Shown: one piece after another, positions 1 through 8,164 of the stretch | Position numbering within the stretch: the first letter of the stretch is position 1 | Layout: every line of letters begins with the position of its first letter | From: Pleomorphomonas diazotrophica | GTDB lineage: Bacteria > Pseudomonadota > Alphaproteobacteria > Rhizobiales > Pleomorphomonadaceae | Reading direction: 5' to 3' | Length of the DNA: 64,000 nucleotides | NCBI RefSeq assembly: GCF_002844595.1 | Contig: NZ_PJNW01000002.1 | Coordinates: 1-64,000 of the forward strand | The notes under the pieces: model-generated | What the model was told of the DNA's origin: nothing | The model's database searches: none | Seen by the model: only the letters and a program-made list of their open reading frames with translations | Translations under genes and position numbers: made by a program

Positions 1-171
1 GAAAACCGAGAGGGCTTTGGCGTATCTGAAAGCGACCTAATCATCGCTAGAGACCGGAAGGCCCATCGTGGGGTAAAACCGCTGATCGCGGGGCTCACCT
101 GCAGGGCGAGGCGCTGTACATCCAAAAGCCTCCGCCAGGCGTATAATCAGAGAAACCGAAGAGAGTGGGTC

Positions 172-822
172 ATGATGCGATCTACCGTTCTCGCGAGCGG
201 GTTTGTCCTGCTCTGGCTTCTCTGTCCGATCGTTGCCATCGCCACGTTCCGTTTTCTTGTCGGTGGTGTCGCCATCACCATGCCGGGGTTCCTCTATCAA
301 GCCGAAATGCGCCCGCTCGCATTCTACGCCCACATCGTATTGGGCTCGGTTGCGTTGGGTCTCGTGCCGTTCCAGTTCTGGCAAGGGCTGCGGTTCAGGC
401 AGATACGGGTTCACCGCTGGCTCGGTCGCGCCTATGGCGTCTCGGTTCTTGCAGGCGGAACCGGTGGTTTGTGGCTGGCAGTGACCAGCCGATCTGGCGA
501 CGTCGCCTCATGGGGGTTCGGCCTCCTTGCCATCGCCTGGGTTGGTGCGACGGTCTGTGGAATCCTACTCGCCATGGGGCGAAATGCCTCCGCGCACCGG
601 GACTGGATGATCCGGTCTGCGGCGCTCACGATCGCTGCGGTGACGCTGCGGATCTATCTCGGCCTCGGGATGCTGCTCGGCTTCTCCTACGAAGATATCG
701 CCGGCTTCCTCGCATGGAGTTGCTGGGTGCCGAATCTGATCGCCGCCGAGTTGATCCTGCGTCACGGCAGAGGGCGGCGGCGTAGCCCCGTAGCTGCCAG
801 TCATCAAGCCGGAAGGCTCTAG
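172..822 (+). CDS. DUF2306 family membrane protein
   Basis: A 216-residue integral membrane protein with about six hydrophobic segments (near residues 8-28, 51-69, 87-104, 116-135, 147-167 and 178-196). It carries the HRWLGRAYG motif (from H81) and an HRDWM motif (from H142) seen in DUF2306 proteins. H54 lies inside a membrane segment. The family's biochemical role is unknown; conserved histidines suggest metal or heme contact, which is inference. ATGs occur at 172 and 175, and the upstream GAGAG is only a modest ribosome-binding site. The stop codon overlaps that of the convergent response-regulator gene (819-822), so the two ends share bases. No operon partner is visible. Confidence 0.75.
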   Translation: MMRSTVLASGFVLLWLLCPIVAIATFRFLVGGVAITMPGFLYQAEMRPLAFYAHIVLGSVALGLVPFQFWQGLRFRQIRVHRWLGRAYGVSVLAGGTGGLWLAVTSRSGDVASWGFGLLAIAWVGATVCGILLAMGRNASAHRDWMIRSAALTIAAVTLRIYLGLGMLLGFSYEDIAGFLAWSCWVPNLIAAELILRHGRGRRRSPVAASHQAGRL

Positions 823-1178
823 CCAGTTGGTGCGGCAGCCAGGAAGGCCAGCAGTTCCTTCTCGTTGTAGGGCTTGAGGATGATCGGTGATCCCAGGAGG
901 TCGGTCGGAAGAAGGTTCGGCGCCACGAGGCCGGTCATGAAGGCGAAGGGCATGCCCCTCCGCTTCAGCTCGCGCGCCAAGTCGAAGGACGTCTCGTTCA
1001 TGAGATGGATATCGAGCAACGCCGCCTGGGGTTTGCCCTGATCCAGGCCGTCCGATGCCGCCGCCGCCGTGAAGAAGGGGCCGACGACCATGAAACCCTT
1101 GGAGGTCAACAAGTCTTCGAGGTCCATGGCAATCAGCGGCTCGTCCTCAAGGACGAGAATTTTCATGCCGCTGGTCAT
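819..1178 (-). CDS. single-domain response regulator (CheY-like receiver)
   Basis: A stand-alone receiver domain of 119 residues with no output domain. The acidic pocket is at E11-D12-E13, the phospho-acceptor is D56 in LLDIHL, the switch threonine is T82 in FMTG, and the conserved lysine is K102 in KPY. The start at 1178 is chosen because a strong GAGGTGG site precedes it; longer in-frame extensions lack a site and extend into the divergent promoter region. The gene is divergent from a Crp/Fnr regulator. Such solo receivers in alphaproteobacteria often take part in phosphorelays or compete for phosphoryl groups. No histidine kinase is nearby, so its partner is unknown. Confidence 0.85.
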   Translation of the reverse strand: MTSGMKILVLEDEPLIAMDLEDLLTSKGFMVVGPFFTAAAASDGLDQGKPQAALLDIHLMNETSFDLARELKRRGMPFAFMTGLVAPNLLPTDLLGSPIILKPYNEKELLAFLAAAPTG

Positions 1179-1320
1179 CTGCCACCTCGCGATCTTTGCA
1201 GCCGCTTGAATTCGCTTTTTCTTTGCTATTAAGGATATTAGTGGCGCGGGATGTTTCTGTATGTCCAATACTGAACATAACGGGAGAACTTCCGCGCTTT
1301 TTACATCCGCAGGAACACGC

Positions 1321-2055
1321 ATGGCCGCAATTTCGACGTTCGAGGGCAAGACCGGCAACAATCTTGTCGACGCGTTGCGCCCCAGGGAGCGGGAACTTCT
1401 GGTCTCACATCTTCAGTCGTGGCCCGGCGAGGTGGGGCGGACGCTGCAAATGCCGGGCAGCCGAGTGGAGTGGGCCTATTTCCCGATCGGCAAGGCCATG
1501 GTCTCCTACCGCGTCACCTTTGGCGATGGGCGAGAGGTAGAAACGGCCCTCATCGGCCGTGAAGGCGCGGTTGGTGGTATCGTCAGTCAAGGTCATTTGC
1601 CGGCCTTCGCGCTGGCCGTGGTGCTGTTTGGCGGAACCTTCGCCCGGATCTCGCTCACCGACCTCGAGGCCATCAAGGCCCGGGAACCTGCCATCGACTC
1701 GCTGTTCAACCGCTATGCCGATTGCCTTCTGGCGCAGGTGTTTCAGGCAAGCGCCTGCAATGCCGCTCACAGCATCCAGCAACGGGCGGCCCGCTGGCTG
1801 GTGGCGGCCAGCGAGCGCACCGGATCGGACGAGTTGACGTTGACTCAGGACCAACTCGCGGGATTGCTCGGCGTCGGCCGCAGCTACACGACGCGCGTCA
1901 TCGGGCGGTTCAAGGCGGAAGGCGTGGTCGACACGCAGAGAGGCCGGCTGACCGTGGTCGACCATGCTCACCTCGCCGCGATGGCGTGCGATTGCAACGA
2001 CGTGGTGCGCAGCCACTTCAACACGGTGCTGAAGGGCGTCTATCCGGACCCGTGA
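1321..2055 (+). CDS. Crp/Fnr family transcriptional regulator
   Basis: A 244-residue protein with an N-terminal cyclic-nucleotide-binding-like beta roll (about 15-130), a dimerisation helix and a C-terminal Crp-type winged helix (about 171-212, LTQDQLAGLLGVGRSYTTRV). No N-terminal FNR-type cysteine cluster is present, so an oxygen-labile Fe-S cluster is unlikely. Cysteines occur late, near CDCND. The start at 1321 follows AGGA at good spacing. An upstream ATG at 1261 would add 20 residues, but that stretch has poor codon bias and no ribosome-binding site. The gene is divergent from a solo response regulator, an arrangement common for stress regulators in rhizobial genomes. Its target genes are unknown. 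Confidence 0.85.
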   Translation: MAAISTFEGKTGNNLVDALRPRERELLVSHLQSWPGEVGRTLQMPGSRVEWAYFPIGKAMVSYRVTFGDGREVETALIGREGAVGGIVSQGHLPAFALAVVLFGGTFARISLTDLEAIKAREPAIDSLFNRYADCLLAQVFQASACNAAHSIQQRAARWLVAASERTGSDELTLTQDQLAGLLGVGRSYTTRVIGRFKAEGVVDTQRGRLTVVDHAHLAAMACDCNDVVRSHFNTVLKGVYPDP

Positions 2056-2078
2056 GCGTTCCGGAGCTGTTTTGAGGT

Positions 2079-2768
2079 CTACAAGACCCGGAGGCCGAGC
2101 TCCTTCAGGAGGTCGGTCGCCTGGGCGCGGGAAATGATGGCGCCCCGGAAATGCGCCGCATCCCCCAGGCGTATGCCGCCGAGATCGGCGCCGCGCAGGT
2201 CGGCTCCCTCGAAGCGGGCGCGGATGAGCTGGGCGTCGCGCAGGCTGCAATCCTCGAACACCACGTCGCGGAAGTCGGCGCCTTCCAGGAGGGCGCCGGA
2301 GAGGTCCACCTGCCTGAGCGTCTCACCGCGGAAGGACACCTTGGGCAGGCGCGCGTCGACCGCCAACACTTCCTCCAGCGTGAGATCGACGGTGCGGGCA
2401 TCGGTAAGGTCGGCGCCGGTCAGCTTGGAGCGGCGGAAGGCGGCGGAGGTCAGAACCGCTTGCCGGAACAAGGCGTTGTTGAAGTCCGAGGCGACGATCT
2501 CCGCGTCAACCAGGTCGGCACGGCTGAAGTCGGCGAAGGCGGCCTTGCAGGTCGACCAGCGGCTTTCGGAAAGGCGGGTGCGCGCGAGCTTGCAATGGCC
2601 GAGGTTGCAGTTGTCGAACTGCCAGCCGGAAAGGTCGACTTCGCCGAAGACGAGGCCGGCGAGGTCGGCACCGGCGAGGCGACGCGGCGCGCCGACGGCC
2701 AGCAGCCGATCGAGGGCCGCCTGATCGACGGCCTTGCCTGCAAGGTCGATGGCGGGGATGTCGGTCAT
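2079..2768 (-). CDS. pentapeptide repeat protein
   Basis: A 229-residue soluble protein. From about residue 30 most of the chain follows the A(D/N)LXX pattern, for example LAGADLAGLVF, FADFSRADLVDAEI, LTGADL and FEGADLRGADLGG. This pattern predicts a right-handed quadrilateral beta helix. Some members of the superfamily (Qnr, MfpA) mimic DNA and protect gyrase, but nothing here shows that role, so only the fold is claimed. The gene starts 28 bp after the apt stop on the same strand and may be co-transcribed with it. It ends 23 bp from the convergent Crp/Fnr gene. There is no signal peptide or membrane segment. Confidence 0.85.
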   Translation of the reverse strand: MTDIPAIDLAGKAVDQAALDRLLAVGAPRRLAGADLAGLVFGEVDLSGWQFDNCNLGHCKLARTRLSESRWSTCKAAFADFSRADLVDAEIVASDFNNALFRQAVLTSAAFRRSKLTGADLTDARTVDLTLEEVLAVDARLPKVSFRGETLRQVDLSGALLEGADFRDVVFEDCSLRDAQLIRARFEGADLRGADLGGIRLGDAAHFRGAIISRAQATDLLKELGLRVL

Positions 2769-2796
2769 GCGCTGCCTCCGCCACCCACCGGAACGG

Positions 2797-3324
2797 TCAT
2801 TCGCCCTCGAAGGCGATCAGCGTGCGAACGGCGACGTTGAGGGCGCGGAGCTTGTCGGCGCCGCCGAGCGCCGGCAGGTCGACGATGAAGCAGGCCGCTT
2901 CGAGCTCGCCGCCCATCTGGCGGATCAGCTTGGCGGCGGCGCTGGCCGTGCCGCCGGTGGCGATCAGGTCGTCGACCAGGAGCACGCGCTCGCCGGGCAG
3001 GATGGCGTCCTTGTGCATCTCGATCTCGTCGACGCCATATTCCAGGCTGTAGACCATCGACACCGTCTCGTGCGGCAGTTTGCCCTTCTTGCGGATCGGC
3101 ACGAAACCGGCGCTGAGCTGATGGGCGACGGCGCCGCCGAGAATGAAGCCGCGCGCTTCGATGCCCGCCACCTTGTCGATCTTGCCACCCGCCCAGGGCT
3201 GCACCAGCTCGTCGACGGTGCGCCGGAAGGCGCGGGCATTGCCGAGAAGGGTGGTGATGTCGCGGAAGATGATGCCCGGCTTGGGATAGTCGGGGATCGC
3301 GCGAATGGTATCGGCCAGATTCAT
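2797..3324 (-). CDS. apt: adenine phosphoribosyltransferase
   Basis: This enzyme salvages adenine by joining it to PRPP to give AMP and pyrophosphate in the cytoplasm. The 175-residue length is normal. The PRPP-binding signature [14 protein letters not shown] is at residues 114-127, the flexible-loop segment RKKGKLP at 79-85, and the N-terminal [13 protein letters not shown] block is typical of Apt. The start at 3324 gives the standard N terminus; upstream extension has no family similarity and crosses the bc1-operon terminator. Apt next to the petABC operon is a common arrangement in Hyphomicrobiales, which supports both calls. Confidence 0.96.
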   Translation of the reverse strand: MNLADTIRAIPDYPKPGIIFRDITTLLGNARAFRRTVDELVQPWAGGKIDKVAGIEARGFILGGAVAHQLSAGFVPIRKKGKLPHETVSMVYSLEYGVDEIEMHKDAILPGERVLLVDDLIATGGTASAAAKLIRQMGGELEAACFIVDLPALGGADKLRALNVAVRTLIAFEGE

Positions 3325-3439
3325 GGAGGGGCTTCCCGAAGAAGTTACGGCTCGTTCTAGACGGCTCGCCCGCGGGCCGCAACAGTTTCGACCCGTCGGT
3401 GGCGTCCCGACGGCGGTTTTCCTGCGTTTGTCGGCAAAC

Positions 3440-3464
3440 ATGAAAAAGGGCCCGTCGGGGCCCT
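3440..3464 (-). terminator. rho-independent terminator of petABC
   Basis: A GC-rich stem (AGGGCCC, loop cgac, GGGCCCT) is followed on the minus strand by a run of five T. It lies about 26 bp past the cytochrome c1 stop and upstream of apt, so it separates the two units. Confidence 0.8.
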
Positions 3465-3489
3465 CTTCCTTGGCATCGATGAGAAACGG

Positions 3490-4347
3490 TCAGTGCGCGG
3501 TGCCGCGCCAGACCTGCCGCTTCACGAAGTAGAGGATGCCGGCAAAAACGAAGAGGTAGAGCATCACCTTGAGGCCCAGCTCCTTGCGGGCGTCGAGATG
3601 CGGCTCGGCGGCCCACATCAGGAAGGCCGACACGTCCTTGGCATACTGCTCCTTGGTCTGGGGCGTGCCGTCGGAATACTCGACGACGTCGTTGTCGAGC
3701 GGCGGCGGCATGCGCAGGGAAACGCCGTTGATGAAGTGCGGGTTGTAGTAGGTGCCTTCCGGCACCTCCACGCCTTCCGGCGGGTCCTGGTAGCCGGTGA
3801 GCAGCGCCGTGATGTAGTCCGGGCCCTGTTCCTGGTAGGGCCAGAACATGTCGAACACGAACCAGGGGAAGCCGCGATGGACGGCGCGCGCCTTGGCGAT
3901 CAGCGACAGGTCGGGCGGCAGGGCGCCGCCGTTGGCGGCACGGGCCGCATTGTCGTTGGGGAAGGGCGAGGGGAAGGCGTCGGACGGCAGGCGCGGCCGC
4001 TCGAACATCTCGCCGGCGTCGTTGGGGCCGTCCTCAATGGCGTAGGTGGCGGCAAGCACCTTCACCGCGTCCTCGGTGAAGCCCGGCCCACCCTCGTCGG
4101 CGAGGTTGCGGAACTTGACCAGCTTCATCGAGTGACAGGACGAGCAGACGTCCTTGTAGACCTGATAGCCGCGCTGGAGCTGCGCCTGGTCATAATGGCC
4201 GAAGAAACCGGCGAAGGACCATTCCTGGCGGGCCGGCTTCAAAAGCGGGAACTCCACCGCCTTTTCCTCGGCGGACGCAACGGTGGCGGTCAGGGCGATG
4301 CCGGCGGCGACAGCGGCGGCGGCCCAACGGATCATCTTGGCAGTCAT
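3490..4347 (-). CDS. petC: cytochrome c1 of the bc1 complex
   Basis: This subunit carries electrons from the Rieske protein to soluble cytochrome c in the periplasm. It has 285 residues: a signal peptide (about 1-26), one c-type heme site CSSCH (68-72), a later SLRMPPP segment that likely holds the axial methionine, and a C-terminal membrane anchor (about 255-280). The start at 4347 follows a good GGAGAG site and gives a clean signal peptide. An alternative ATG at 4371 overlaps the cytochrome b stop as ATGA and could be coupled. It is the last gene of petA-petB-petC. Cytochrome b and c1 are separate genes here, not fused as in some relatives. Confidence 0.96.
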   Translation of the reverse strand: MTAKMIRWAAAAVAAGIALTATVASAEEKAVEFPLLKPARQEWSFAGFFGHYDQAQLQRGYQVYKDVCSSCHSMKLVKFRNLADEGGPGFTEDAVKVLAATYAIEDGPNDAGEMFERPRLPSDAFPSPFPNDNAARAANGGALPPDLSLIAKARAVHRGFPWFVFDMFWPYQEQGPDYITALLTGYQDPPEGVEVPEGTYYNPHFINGVSLRMPPPLDNDVVEYSDGTPQTKEQYAKDVSAFLMWAAEPHLDARKELGLKVMLYLFVFAGILYFVKRQVWRGTAH

Positions 4348-4367
4348 GATTTCTCTCCGTCGGGCGC

Positions 4368-5660
4368 TCAATGGGCAGAACTGGGAGCCGATTTTGCCAG
4401 GATGGCGTCGTTGATCGACACCGGCAGCGGCTTCGGCTTCTCGATGTAGCCCAGCACCGGCAGGATCACCAGGAAGTAGGCGAAGTAGTAGAAGGTGCTG
4501 AGCTTCGCCCAGACGACCGCCTGATAATCAAGCCCGGGGACATGGAACAGGATGTCGTCGGTCTTCACCGAGCCGAGGTAGCCGAGGAACAGCGCGTTGA
4601 CGCCGAACAGCCAGAAGGCGACCTTGAAGATCGGCCGGAAGCGGCCTGACCGCACCTTGGAGGTGTCGAGCCATGGCAGGAAGGCCAGGACGGCGATGGC
4701 GCCGAACATGGCGAGCACGCCGCCGAGCTTCGAGTCGATCGGCCCGATGTTGAAGTCGATGGCCCGGAGGATGGCGTAGAACGGCAGGAAGTACCATTCC
4801 GGCACGATGTGGGCCGGCGTCGACAGCGGGTTGGCCTCGATGTAGTTGTCGGGGTGGCCGAGGAAGTTCGGCTGATAGAAGACGAACCAGCCGTAGAAGA
4901 TCATGAACAGCACGATCCACATCACGTCCTTCGACGTGGCGTAGGGCGTGAAGGGCACGGTGTCCTTCTCGCTCTTGACGTCGATGCCGAGCGGGTTGTT
5001 CTGGCCGACCACGTGCAGCGCCCAGACGTGCAGCACCACGACGCCGGCGATCAGGAACGGCAGCAGATAGTGCAGCGAGAAGAAGCGGTTGAGCGTGGCG
5101 TTGTCCACCGAGAAGCCGCCGATCAAGAGCGTCTGGATCGGCTGGCCGACGATGGGGAGCGCGGTGAAGAAGTTGGTGATGACGGTGGCGCCCCAGAAGG
5201 ACATCTGGCCCCAGGGCAGCACGTAGCCCATGAAGGCGGCGGCCATCATCAGGAGGTAGATGATGACGCCGAGGATCCACAGGATCTCGCGCGGCGGCTT
5301 GTAGGAGCCGTAGTAGAGACCGCGGAAGATGTGGATGTAGACGGCGATGAAGAACATCGACGCGCCGTTGGCGTGGAGATAGCGGATCAGCCAGCCCCAG
5401 TTGACGTCGCGCATGATGCTCTCGACCGACTGGAAGGCGATGCGGCTGTCGGCGGCATAGTGCATGGCCAGCACGATGCCGGTGACGATCTGCACCACCA
5501 GCATCATCGCGAGGATGCCGCCGAAGGTCCAGAGGGCGTTGAGGTTGCGCGGCGTCGGGTAGGAGACGGCGGTGTCGTGCAGGAGGCGGACGACGGGAAG
5601 GCGTGCCTCGAACCACTTCCCCAAGGCTGTCCTCGGGACATAGGTCGAATGACCGGACAT
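4368..5660 (-). CDS. petB: cytochrome b of the bc1 complex
   Basis: The 430-residue membrane core of the quinol-cytochrome c oxidoreductase. Heme-ligand histidines are at H96, H110, H197 and H211, giving the expected 14-residue spacing in two helices. The Qo-site motif PEWY is at 287-290, in full-length b style including the C-terminal helices beyond 300. The gene sits 24 bp after the Rieske gene and overlaps the upstream start option of cytochrome c1 by 4 bp. It passes electrons from quinol across the membrane and builds proton-motive force. Confidence 0.97.
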   Translation of the reverse strand: MSGHSTYVPRTALGKWFEARLPVVRLLHDTAVSYPTPRNLNALWTFGGILAMMLVVQIVTGIVLAMHYAADSRIAFQSVESIMRDVNWGWLIRYLHANGASMFFIAVYIHIFRGLYYGSYKPPREILWILGVIIYLLMMAAAFMGYVLPWGQMSFWGATVITNFFTALPIVGQPIQTLLIGGFSVDNATLNRFFSLHYLLPFLIAGVVVLHVWALHVVGQNNPLGIDVKSEKDTVPFTPYATSKDVMWIVLFMIFYGWFVFYQPNFLGHPDNYIEANPLSTPAHIVPEWYFLPFYAILRAIDFNIGPIDSKLGGVLAMFGAIAVLAFLPWLDTSKVRSGRFRPIFKVAFWLFGVNALFLGYLGSVKTDDILFHVPGLDYQAVVWAKLSTFYYFAYFLVILPVLGYIEKPKPLPVSINDAILAKSAPSSAH

Positions 5661-5684
5661 GGATTACCTCTTCGGGAAGGACGA

Positions 5685-6248
5685 TCAGCCGATGCGGATC
5701 TTGGTGTCGGTGAGGAAGGCGTAGGGCGGAATCGGCAGGTTCTCCGGCGCCGGACCACTGCGGATGCGGCCGGAGGTGTCGTAGACCGATCCGTGGCAGG
5801 GGCAGAACCAGCCGCCGAATTCGCCGGACTCGTCGAGCGGAATGCAGCCGAGATGGGTGCAGACCTTGGTCATGACGAGGATGTTCTCCTTGCCGGCCGC
5901 GGCGCGATTGGCGTCGGAGGCGTCGGCGGAGGCGTCGGCGTTGGCGTTGCGGGCCAGCGGGTCCTTCAGCTCCTCGAGCTTGACGGCCTTGCCTTCCTCG
6001 ACTTCTTTCTCGGTGCGGTTGCGGATCACCACCGGCTTGCCGCGCCACATGACGGTGATCGCCTGACCGGGCTGAACGCCGGAAATGTCCACCTCGACCG
6101 ATGCGAGCGCGCGGGTGGAGGCATCGGGGTTCATCTGGTCGATGAACGGCCAGGCTGCAGCCGCAACGCCGACTACGCCGAAAGCACCGGCAGCATGCAG
6201 GAGGAAATCGCGGCGGGTTGGTTCTGCCGGTGTATCACTCTCAGCCAA
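5685..6248 (-). CDS. petA: Rieske iron-sulfur subunit of the bc1 complex
   Basis: A 187-residue protein with a twin-arginine N terminus (TRRDFL at 11-16) and a membrane anchor. The [2Fe-2S] ligand boxes are CTHLGC (130-135) and CPCHGS (149-154). I place the start at a TTG (6248) preceded by AAGGAAG, which gives the family-like N terminus MAESDTPAEPTRRDF. A further upstream TTG at 6284 has no clear site. Residues 101-117 are an odd Ala/Asp/Asn-rich insertion between the anchor region and the cluster domain. It is the first gene of the petABC operon. Confidence 0.95.
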   Translation of the reverse strand: MAESDTPAEPTRRDFLLHAAGAFGVVGVAAAAWPFIDQMNPDASTRALASVEVDISGVQPGQAITVMWRGKPVVIRNRTEKEVEEGKAVKLEELKDPLARNANADASADASDANRAAAGKENILVMTKVCTHLGCIPLDESGEFGGWFCPCHGSVYDTSGRIRSGPAPENLPIPPYAFLTDTKIRIG

Positions 6249-6598
6249 GATCGCTTCCTTTCGCGCGGGGAGCGGTCGCGGCAATCAGCCGGACGACCGC
6301 CTCACAGGCCCGCCGCCGCCACCCCGTCCGTGGCAGTTGATGCGGGCGTGAAGAAGAGGTTTCAACAACTTGCCCGGCGCCCGAAGCGGACGTGACTACG
6401 CCTTGCTACGGATGCCTTTCCGGCCCCCTTTATGCATCAACGCCAACCATTGTCCAGTTGGTCCGCCTGAGAATTTGGTCTGATTTTTGGATTTGTTCCA
6501 AAAAGATTGGGAGCCGTTACCGGCTCCCTACAGCGCGCTTGCCACCGGTCCGTTTCCGGACCAGTGCACTCCTGTTTTTGTTCGGGACGCAGCCTTGC
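6249..6598. other. intergenic region between petA and the heptaheme gene
   Basis: A gap of about 350 bases with no credible gene. Its left part is the probable promoter and leader of petABC. At 6500-6528 it holds the terminator of the leftward cytochrome locus. A moderately AT-rich patch (about 6470-6510) includes the T-run of that terminator. Confidence 0.6.
6500..6528 (-). terminator. rho-independent terminator of the heptaheme cytochrome operon
   Basis: The inverted repeat GGGAGCCG (6509-6516) and CGGCTCCC (6521-6528) has a 4-base loop. On the minus strand it is followed by a T-rich run. It lies 70 bp past the heptaheme gene stop. Confidence 0.8.
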
Positions 6599-7432
6599 TC
6601 AGTGGACCTTTTGCCATCCCACGCCGGGGATGTCGTTCCAGGAGTTGGTGAGGTGGCAGGCCTGGCAATCCTCCACCTTGGCATCGGGACGCTTCGCGAT
6701 CGGCTGCGACATCATGGTGAAGTGCTCCATGTAGTGGCTGGGCGGCGCCTGATGGCACTGGTTGCAGTCGCGGGTATTGGGGGAGGGGTGGACGAACTCG
6801 GGAATGGACCAGACCTTGGTGCTGTGACAGGAAGCGCAGTCCGAGCCGAACTGGTTTTGATGCGGGTCCTGTTTGGCGTGGCAGGATGAGCACTGCAACA
6901 CCTCCGCTTCGGGCGAGCCGCCCTTCGCCTTGCCGTGCTCGATGCCCGCGAGATAGCGTTGCAGGTCGGTGAGAAGCGGCGAGGTTTTCGCCGGCGCGCC
7001 GGACGCCCTGGCGGAAAGGTCGATGCCGGCCTTGGCGAGCACCTGATGATCCATGGCGATCGGCCGCCGGTCCTCTCCCTGGTGCTCGACGTGGCAGCCC
7101 GCGCAGGTGCCGATGTCGGCATGGAAGGCGGTGTCCTGCGTTTCCAGAAGGCGCGGGTTTTCCGCGTGGCAGGTCAGGCAGGCGGTAGCCTCCGGTCCCT
7201 TGTAGGGCGTGTGGCAGCTCTCGCACTTGTCGGTCAGGAAGGCATGTGCCTTGGACAGCGGGCCCGGATTGACCCAGCCCTTCCAATCCTTCCATGTCGC
7301 CGGCTTGGTGACGGCGGGCGCCGTCGGGGCCGGCTTGGCGCCGTCGAGCGCCGACTGGGCGTAGGCCATCTGGCCGAGCCAGTTGCCGGCGAGAAACATG
7401 AGAAGGGTGAGGATCTGAACGACGATTCTCAT
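6599..7432 (-). CDS. periplasmic heptaheme c-type cytochrome
   Basis: The 277-residue protein has a signal peptide (about 1-25) and seven CXXCH heme c sites, at residues 70-74, 85-89, 110-114, 181-185, 199-203, 223-227 and 256-260. Extra histidines (for example H63, H104, H117, H129, H191, H215, H233, H237) could serve as second axial ligands. The grouping is three hemes, a 66-residue heme-free spacer, then four hemes, resembling tetraheme/cytochrome c3-like modules. The ATG overlaps the stop of the upstream cytochrome b gene as ATGA, so translation is probably coupled. Inferred role: periplasmic electron sink or relay for the membrane cytochrome. I know no named family for this exact architecture. 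Confidence 0.88.
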   Translation of the reverse strand: MRIVVQILTLLMFLAGNWLGQMAYAQSALDGAKPAPTAPAVTKPATWKDWKGWVNPGPLSKAHAFLTDKCESCHTPYKGPEATACLTCHAENPRLLETQDTAFHADIGTCAGCHVEHQGEDRRPIAMDHQVLAKAGIDLSARASGAPAKTSPLLTDLQRYLAGIEHGKAKGGSPEAEVLQCSSCHAKQDPHQNQFGSDCASCHSTKVWSIPEFVHPSPNTRDCNQCHQAPPSHYMEHFTMMSQPIAKRPDAKVEDCQACHLTNSWNDIPGVGWQKVH

Positions 7433-8163
7433 AGCGGCAGCCACCTCAGCCCGAAGTAGAAGGCCTGCCAGATGTGCAGGCCGAGCAGGATCATCAAAGC
7501 GATCGACAAGACGATATGCAGGATGAGCCAGCGCCGGAATGCCGCCCTGACGGCGGCATAGGCGGCGATGGCCGACTTGACGTCGGCGATGGCGGCGGCC
7601 ACGTCATGGGGACGGGGCGGCCTTTCGCCATCGTGCCGGCGCCAGGGGGTGAGCTGCCAGCCGAGATAGACGAGGAAGTTGCGAGGTACCGGCTCCGCTG
7701 GCCGGTCGCTCTCCAGAAGCTCGTCGAAGTTCCGGCTCAGTCCGTGAAGCAGTTCCTTCTTGTCTCTCAGCTGCTCGGCCACCCGGCTCAGAATGTAGCG
7801 GCCTATGTAGCCGCTGAGCGCGGTTGCCAGCATCAGGGCGGTGAGGGCGATGCCGAGGCCGTGCTCGAAGCGCCGTCCGGTGTGGATCAGGCCGAGGATC
7901 GGCCCGATCAATCCGGCGTAGATGTGGAAGGTCAGGAAGGCCCGGAGGCCGCGCGGGCCGCCGAACAGGCGCTTGACAGCGCCTATTCGCCTGACCGGCG
8001 TGTAGAGCACGGACGCAAGCATCAGGAGCGCGCCGGCGATGCCGATCAGGCTGCCGCCCAGGCTGCCCGCGAAGCGCGGTTGCTCTTCGACGAGAAAGCC
8101 GAACGCCAGCGTGATGAGCAGGACGATCAGGCCCCAGGACAGGATGCGTTCGCGATCGCTCAC
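7429..8163 (-). CDS. diheme b-type membrane cytochrome
   Basis: A 244-residue protein with about five membrane helices (near 8-26, 37-58, 74-97, 103-126 and 212-241). Two helices carry paired histidines 14 residues apart, H80/H94 and H216/H230. That is the geometry of two stacked transmembrane b hemes, as in bc1 cytochrome b and ferric-reductase-like proteins. A soluble Arg/Pro-rich loop of about 80 residues separates the pairs. It sits between the [2Fe-2S] protein gene (1 bp gap) and the heptaheme gene (4 bp overlap). Inferred role: transmembrane electron transfer. Sequence outside the histidine pairs matches no family I can name. Confidence 0.8.
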   Translation of the reverse strand: MSDRERILSWGLIVLLITLAFGFLVEEQPRFAGSLGGSLIGIAGALLMLASVLYTPVRRIGAVKRLFGGPRGLRAFLTFHIYAGLIGPILGLIHTGRRFEHGLGIALTALMLATALSGYIGRYILSRVAEQLRDKKELLHGLSRNFDELLESDRPAEPVPRNFLVYLGWQLTPWRRHDGERPPRPHDVAAAIADVKSAIAAYAAVRAAFRRWLILHIVLSIALMILLGLHIWQAFYFGLRWLPL

Positions 8164-8164
8164 C

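Noticed and set aside
2-40. Possible C-terminal tail of an upstream gene (reads KTERALAYLKAT then stop)
   Set aside because: Only 12 codons are visible and nothing identifies the gene, so it is not annotated.
4809-6395. Long plus-strand open frame antisense to petB and petA
   Set aside because: A shadow frame of GC-rich coding DNA on the other strand; no domain or ribosome-binding site.
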